Source: Bacteroidota bacterium
GTDB lineage: Bacteria > Bacteroidota > Bacteroidia > Flavobacteriales_D > Crocinitomicaceae
Length of the DNA: 64,000 bases
Assembly (NCBI GenBank): GCA_016192075.1
Contig: JACPUU010000018.1
Location: 1-64,000 of the forward strand
Reading direction: 5' to 3'
Shown: one piece after another, positions 59,138 through 64,000 of the stretch
Layout: each line of letters begins with the position of its first letter
How positions within the stretch are numbered: position 1 is the stretch's first letter
Made by a program: the position numbers and the translations under genes
The notes under the pieces: generated by a model
The model's database searches: none
What the model saw: the letters and a program-made list of their open reading frames with translations, nothing else
Told to the model about the DNA's origin: nothing

Positions 59138-59860
59138 TCAGTGCGGCCTTTTGTATTCATTCCACCTGGCCCGGTGACCGCGTGTATCAATGTGAATAAC
59201 CATCGTTCCGGTATACAACCCCATCCCACCTTTATCTCCCACCAATTCATCCAGAATTTCAAGGCAAATTTCTTTATCCTGTTGGTCTGTTTCTCCATCA
59301 AAATTGATGTCTTCAATAACCAAATCGGCTGCTTTACCATAAATGTGCTGGCTTTGGCTGGCACCTCCGCGGGCCCAATTATACCGGGGATGTCGGTGAC
59401 TTTCACGCACATAAAAGCCGTAGGGATTAAAATTTTTTTCCTCCAGCGCTTCCATAAAATCCAGAATCATGTAGAGTAATTTTTTATCTACCAGCCAATA
59501 CTGTGTTTTATTTGCTTCAGGGTTTTCTTCATTCGCAATATAATATTCATCGGTACAGAGAAAACTCCTGATTCGCGTTTTGCCAACCACATACCGGTAC
59601 ACCTCAGTGCCTTGAATAATGCGGTATTCGGTATCTTCCAGCTTCTGGCGGAATTTTACTTCAGGGTCCGAATAGTTTTTATAATAATCATCCAACTCAT
59701 GGTATGAAATGGTTTCATAGCTGTCAATGATTTCATCTATTTTTTCACGTGACAGAACAGGTTGCTGGCCGGTTTCACGATCGAATTTTTCTTCTGGTGT
59801 TTCACAGCCACTTAAAAACAGAAGTATGGTGATCGGATAAATGCAGGTTTTGAATATCAT
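59138..59860 (-). CDS. Peptidase M15/DUF882-like lipoprotein (peptidoglycan-related)
   Basis: Lipobox 'LLFLSGCETPEE'; 'YGFYVRESHRHPRYNWARGGASQSQHIYGKAADLVIEDI...GGMGLYTGTMVIHIDTRGHRARW'. Confidence 0.85.
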   Translation of the reverse strand: MIFKTCIYPITILLFLSGCETPEEKFDRETGQQPVLSREKIDEIIDSYETISYHELDDYYKNYSDPEVKFRQKLEDTEYRIIQGTEVYRYVVGKTRIRSFLCTDEYYIANEENPEANKTQYWLVDKKLLYMILDFMEALEEKNFNPYGFYVRESHRHPRYNWARGGASQSQHIYGKAADLVIEDINFDGETDQQDKEICLEILDELVGDKGGMGLYTGTMVIHIDTRGHRARWNEYKRPH

Positions 59861-59956
59861 CTCACTAAAATAGCGAGACCAAAATTTATCCGTTTCTTTT
59901 GGATTGACTTACTGCAGGCATTTAGCAATAATTAACGCGTGGAACTCTCTGATGGG

Positions 59957-60586
59957 TTATTTATACTGCGTTTTGTCAAAAAAAAAGCCCTCACCGGTAA
60001 ACTCCATCACAAACTTAAATCCAATTAAAACGGGTACTGCAAAAAACAAGGAGTTCTCTAAAAATAATGCCGGAATACAAACAACCAACAGGTATAAATT
60101 TGACATAAAAAGACGCCTGAAAATAGCGTGTGTGATCACGTAATAATGGTGGGGATTTTTTTGTTTTTCCAACCGCTGATACGCGAGTTCCAGCAGCGTA
60201 AAGTAAATCAGTACTGACCAGGATACCTGATCAAAAAATTCATCTACACCGTGTGAAACCGCCCGTTCAAGCGTAAACGTATTTAATTCAAGAAAGCCAT
60301 ATAGAATGCAGAACTGCAGAACCAGAATAATCAGAATTACCGGTATCGAAAGGAGTAGCATAAACGCTGAAGCTACAAACGGAAATTTTGTCTTTGAATC
60401 AAGCATGTAGTAGCTGATGTAATAGGCCAGATATATTGCCAATAACTCCAGCTGAAACATTGCTAATACCTTTATCATATTCCAATCCAAAAAAAGAACA
60501 CCAATCAGCGGGATCAAAATACTCAGCATTTGTTTGACGGCTGTACTTTTATTCAATTGCAGTTTACTCATTTGCGAAAGATACAA
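59957..60586 (-). CDS. Hypothetical multi-TM membrane protein
   Basis: Several hydrophobic segments; intact ORF. Confidence 0.7.
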   Translation of the reverse strand: MYLSQMSKLQLNKSTAVKQMLSILIPLIGVLFLDWNMIKVLAMFQLELLAIYLAYYISYYMLDSKTKFPFVASAFMLLLSIPVILIILVLQFCILYGFLELNTFTLERAVSHGVDEFFDQVSWSVLIYFTLLELAYQRLEKQKNPHHYYVITHAIFRRLFMSNLYLLVVCIPALFLENSLFFAVPVLIGFKFVMEFTGEGFFFDKTQYK

Positions 60587-60631
60587 AATACCCCCTGTCT
60601 GCTCTTCTTTCTGTGTTACTAAAAGAGCCTG

Positions 60632-61837
60632 TTATGCCCTCCGGTGCGGCAGCAATGGCGGTGGTTCACCGGTAAAAGGGTTAAACCGGCTAAGTGTTTT
60701 TGCTTCCATACCGGCTGCTTTCATAATGGCCCTGTCACCATATTTTTCACGAATTTTATCCATGGCCTGGTACAAGCCTATGATGTGTGAATCATCAAAT
60801 AAATTGATTTGATGCCCACCCTCAACAAGGTGGCTCAAACGCACGCCAATTAACCGAACCAATAAACGGCGGTTGTATAATTTACGAAATAATTCAATGG
60901 CCACAGGAATGATTGTATGGTCAGATGCACTGTACGGAATTTGTTTTTGCAGGGTATAGGTTTGAAAATCAGAATACCGGATCTTGATCGTCACACAAGC
61001 ACTCAGCTTATTTCCGCGGCGCAATTGAAAAACTAAATTTTCAGCCATGGCCAGAATTAATCCTTCCAGCTTTTTAGTGTCAATGGTGTCTTTGTCAAAG
61101 GTGCGTTCGGTTGAAATCGATTTGCGTTCCTGGTACGGAACAACCGGTGTATTGTCAATGCCGTTAGCCTTTTTCCACATAACAATCCCATTTTTACCAA
61201 ACACTTTTTCCATCACCTCCATGGGCATTTCCTGAATGGATTGAATGCGTTTAACACCCAGATTACACAGTGAACGATATGTTACATCACCAATCATCGG
61301 AATTTTTTTGACAGACAAAGGCGCCAGAAACGGTTTCTCTGTTCCGCTGATCACATTAATTTTATTATTGGGCTTGGCCTCACCGGTTGCAATTTTAGAG
61401 ACCGTTTTGTTGACAGACAATCCGAACGAAATAGGTAAACCGGTTTCGTGAATAATTTTCTCCCGCAATTCTGTTGCCATTTTATAACAGCCGTAAAATT
61501 TATCTACCCCTGTCAGGTCTGCATAAAATTCATCGACGGATGATTTTTCATACAATGGAACAGCTTCCTTAATAATTGCTGTTACCTCATCTGAAAATTT
61601 GCTGTAAACACCTGAATTTCCACGCAACACAATGGCCTCAGGGCACAACTGCCGGGCCATTCGCATGGGCATGGCTGAATGAATTCCAAAACGCCGCGCC
61701 TCATAACTGCACGACGCTACCACACCCCTGTCAGAGGTGCCCCCAATCAGAATTGGTTTACCGTTTAAACGGCTGTCCATTTTTCGTTCACACGATACAA
61801 AAAAGGTGTCTAAATCCATGTGCATAATTGCTCTCAT
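60632..61837 (-). CDS. dinB: DNA polymerase IV (Y-family)
   Basis: 'AIMHMDLDTFFVSCERKMDSRLNGKPILIGG', 'YEKSSVDEFYADLTGVDKFYG', 'GLSVNKTVSKIATGEAKPN'. Confidence 0.96.
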   Translation of the reverse strand: MRAIMHMDLDTFFVSCERKMDSRLNGKPILIGGTSDRGVVASCSYEARRFGIHSAMPMRMARQLCPEAIVLRGNSGVYSKFSDEVTAIIKEAVPLYEKSSVDEFYADLTGVDKFYGCYKMATELREKIIHETGLPISFGLSVNKTVSKIATGEAKPNNKINVISGTEKPFLAPLSVKKIPMIGDVTYRSLCNLGVKRIQSIQEMPMEVMEKVFGKNGIVMWKKANGIDNTPVVPYQERKSISTERTFDKDTIDTKKLEGLILAMAENLVFQLRRGNKLSACVTIKIRYSDFQTYTLQKQIPYSASDHTIIPVAIELFRKLYNRRLLVRLIGVRLSHLVEGGHQINLFDDSHIIGLYQAMDKIREKYGDRAIMKAAGMEAKTLSRFNPFTGEPPPLLPHRRA

Positions 61838-61923
61838 ACGTCTCTCTTTTCATCCCTGTTTATCATGCCTCTCATCCGGGTTCCGGCGCGATCCATTATT
61901 CTTCCATTTTCATAATCCATGTG

Positions 61924-61945
61924 GCGACGCAATGAATCGCGTCGC
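61924..61945. repeat. Short REP-like hairpin GCGACGC-AATGAATC-GCGTCGC
   Basis: Perfect 7-bp stem; resembles the widespread GACGCGATTCATCGCGTC element. Confidence 0.75.
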
Positions 61946-61993
61946 TACGGATTTGATTTTATTATACAACTCACTGGGTGTGTTTATGGGTGG

Positions 61994-62110
61994 GGTTTCA
62001 TCCCATTTACCATGATGGATTTTCATCCCATTTATCAGGGCGGATTTTCATCCCATCTACCATGGTGGATTTTCATCCCATTTATCAGGGCGGATTTTCA
62101 TCCGCCCCTT
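61994..62110. repeat. 25-bp minisatellite, about 4.7 copies (GGATTTTCATCCCATTTATCAGGGC)
   Basis: Units start at 61994 (23 bp), 62017, 62042, 62067, 62092 (partial); two alternating unit types. Confidence 0.92.
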
Positions 62111-62122
62111 CATATTTCCCAA

Positions 62123-64000
62123 TTATGCCCGGTGATCAATTCTTCGGTTTCTTGTTACTACAATTTTTTCTTTTTCTTCGTCTTTAACTTCACTGTAACG
62201 CGGGTCCTCCATTACGTCCATTTTTTCCATGTATTCTGTTTCAATGGTAATACAATCATACTCCTCAATTACTTTTCCCCTGATTTTGTAAACCCCGGTT
62301 CCCCTGAACTGAAATTTTTGCGCCACCGGCGGAAAATGTACCGTATCCAACCACTGTCCTTCAACATCTAAAAAGGTTCCGAAATACATGGACGTTCCGC
62401 CCCGGGTTTGGGTATGTTTGCGGTGAATCAAATATCCTTTGATCCATACTGTTTGACCAATGTATTTGGGTAAATCTTTGGCCAACAAGGTCAGGTCGCG
62501 ACCTGACCCCACAGGACACAAAATTGAAAACGGACTGTGCAACGGAAAACTCAACAACTCAATCTGATCAAAGGCATCCTCCTGCCAGGAATTTTCGAGG
62601 GCGGGAATTTTATATTCAGGCCGCTGAATGCGGAATAAATCGTTCATTTCATATTCTGTCGTGGGGGCGAGTCGCGACTCGCCCCCACGGGAATTGATTT
62701 TGCGCGACCCGCCTCCACGGTGATCCATTTTAAAATGTGCTTCCCACAACAGGCTGCGTTTGTCTTTACCTGTAAACCGGAACGCATCTATGCGAATCAG
62801 AATACTGATCTGTTCCAGTGAAATAGTTACCCGGTCAATAAAATCATTAAAACTGATAAAAGGGCCGCCTGCATTACGTTCGCTGACAATGTTCAGTGAC
62901 GAATTCTGCTCAAATGACAACAAGATGTGAAAGCCCAGAAAAATGTCTTTTTCAAAAAGTGTGGTTTCAATATCACTTTGATTTACACAGGGCGCATGAA
63001 TGGTTGCCCCGTGAAGGCGTGCTTCATTCACATACAATTCTGTACGGTAAAATCCACCAAAATTATTGATGGTAGCCACCATGTATTCTAACGGATAATA
63101 GGCTTTCAAAAACAAACTCTGGTAGCTTTCAACCGCATATGAAGCAGAGTGTCCTTTGGCAAAAGCATAACCGGCAAAACTTTCTGTCTGACGCCACACT
63201 TCAGCCGTTACGGCGGGGTCGTGCCCCATTTCATCACAGTTTTTAAAAAATTTTTCACGCACCTGGTCAAACTCATCACGTGAGCGGTATTTGCCTGACA
63301 TTCCCCTGCGCATTTTATCTGCCTCACCCAACGTTAACCCGGCAAAATAATGCGCTACTTTAATTACATCTTCCTGGTAAACCATTACGCCAAATGTTTC
63401 AGGCATCAGTTTTAATAAAACCGGGTGTGCTTCGTTTCGTTTTTCAGGATTGCGAAAGCGCTGAATGTAAGCCTGCATCATACCTGATTGTGCAACGCCC
63501 GGGCGAATAACCGAACTGGCAGCAACCAGTCCCAGGTAATCATCAACCTGCAATTTGCGAAGCAGCATACGCATAGCCGGCGATTCTACATAAAAACAAC
63601 CAATGGCTTTGGCCTCACGCAACATCACTTTAATGCGTTCATCCTGTTTGAAGCGATTCATGTCATGAATGTCAATTGGCGGATCATTAGGTTTGGTGCG
63701 GCGTATAATTTCAAGCGTGTCTTTGATTTTTCCCAAACCGCGCTGACTCAGAATATCAAATTTATACAGGCCCACATCTTCTGCAATATGCATGTCAAAC
63801 TGAATGGTAGGGTAGCCTTTGGGCGGCATAAATGTGGCCGTAAAATGCTCAATTGGTTTTTCTGCAATAATAATTCCGCTGGCGTGAATGCTGAGGTGGC
63901 TGGGAAAACCGTGAATGTATTCACTGTACTTTAAAACCAGTGTTGACAAGTGATTCAGATCCCAGGTCTGCACGTAGTCTTTACTCAGTTTATCAATTTC
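62123..64000 (-). CDS. dnaE: DNA polymerase III alpha subunit (DnaE family), 5' end beyond the window
   Basis: 'HASGIIIAEKPIEHFTATFMPPKGYPTIQFDMHIAEDVGLYKFDILSQRGLGKIKDTLEII', 'AGLTLGEADKMRRGMSGK', 'FAGYAFAKGHSASYAVESYQSLFLKAYYPLEYMVATINN'; frame stays open to base 64000. Confidence 0.95.
   Translation of the reverse strand, partial: EIDKLSKDYVQTWDLNHLSTLVLKYSEYIHGFPSHLSIHASGIIIAEKPIEHFTATFMPPKGYPTIQFDMHIAEDVGLYKFDILSQRGLGKIKDTLEIIRRTKPNDPPIDIHDMNRFKQDERIKVMLREAKAIGCFYVESPAMRMLLRKLQVDDYLGLVAASSVIRPGVAQSGMMQAYIQRFRNPEKRNEAHPVLLKLMPETFGVMVYQEDVIKVAHYFAGLTLGEADKMRRGMSGKYRSRDEFDQVREKFFKNCDEMGHDPAVTAEVWRQTESFAGYAFAKGHSASYAVESYQSLFLKAYYPLEYMVATINNFGGFYRTELYVNEARLHGATIHAPCVNQSDIETTLFEKDIFLGFHILLSFEQNSSLNIVSERNAGGPFISFNDFIDRVTISLEQISILIRIDAFRFTGKDKRSLLWEAHFKMDHRGGGSRKINSRGGESRLAPTTEYEMNDLFRIQRPEYKIPALENSWQEDAFDQIELLSFPLHSPFSILCPVGSGRDLTLLAKDLPKYIGQTVWIKGYLIHRKHTQTRGGTSMYFGTFLDVEGQWLDTVHFPPVAQKFQFRGTGVYKIRGKVIEEYDCITIETEYMEKMDVMEDPRYSEVKDEEKEKIVVTRNRRIDHRA
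62489..62508. repeat. Perfect 20-bp palindrome GGTCAGGTCGCGACCTGACC inside dnaE
   Basis: Self-reverse-complementary, in frame. Confidence 0.95.
62660..62689. repeat. Perfect 30-bp palindrome CGTGGGGGCGAGTCGCGACTCGCCCCCACG inside dnaE
   Basis: Self-reverse-complementary; adjacent partial copy GCGCGACCCGCCTCCACGG at about 62702-62720. Confidence 0.97.

Overview
This is a Bacteroidota-type chromosomal window (T9SS sorting and gliding-motility C-termini, TTTG/TAnnTTTG promoters, typical Bacteroidota intergenic repeats). It mixes housekeeping genes (lspA, DksA/TraR-like, PTPS/QueD-like, acyl-CoA carboxylase beta, dinB, a 5'-truncated dnaE, tRNA-Arg(CCT)) with a large accessory block at about 9.6-40 kb. 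The main accessory feature is a tightly packed minus-strand gene set of about 21 kb (38827 down to 17883). It encodes a secreted protein, a DNRLRE-domain giant, a membrane-anchored coiled-coil protein, a lipoprotein, a 2271-aa YD/RHS-type giant, a LolA-like protein, and a 2459-aa RHS-core protein whose variable C-terminal tip looks like an alpha/beta-hydrolase, followed by a candidate immunity gene. Downstream, between this operon and tRNA-Arg(CCT), lies a same-strand array of small and paralogous genes in which several stop codons abut one copy of a 140-200 bp intergenic repeat, so the array looks cassette-like. Other notable items are two promoter-operator modules of identical geometry upstream of a GbsR/MarR-type regulator and RND pump, a perfect 14-bp palindrome between an HxlR regulator and doxX, long perfect palindromes inside the dnaE reading frame, a 25-bp minisatellite between dnaE and dinB, and a dispersed repeat superfamily sharing a 14-bp boundary motif (AGAGGCTGTTTAAA). 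All calls come from reading the sequence and supplied translations; no database search was run.
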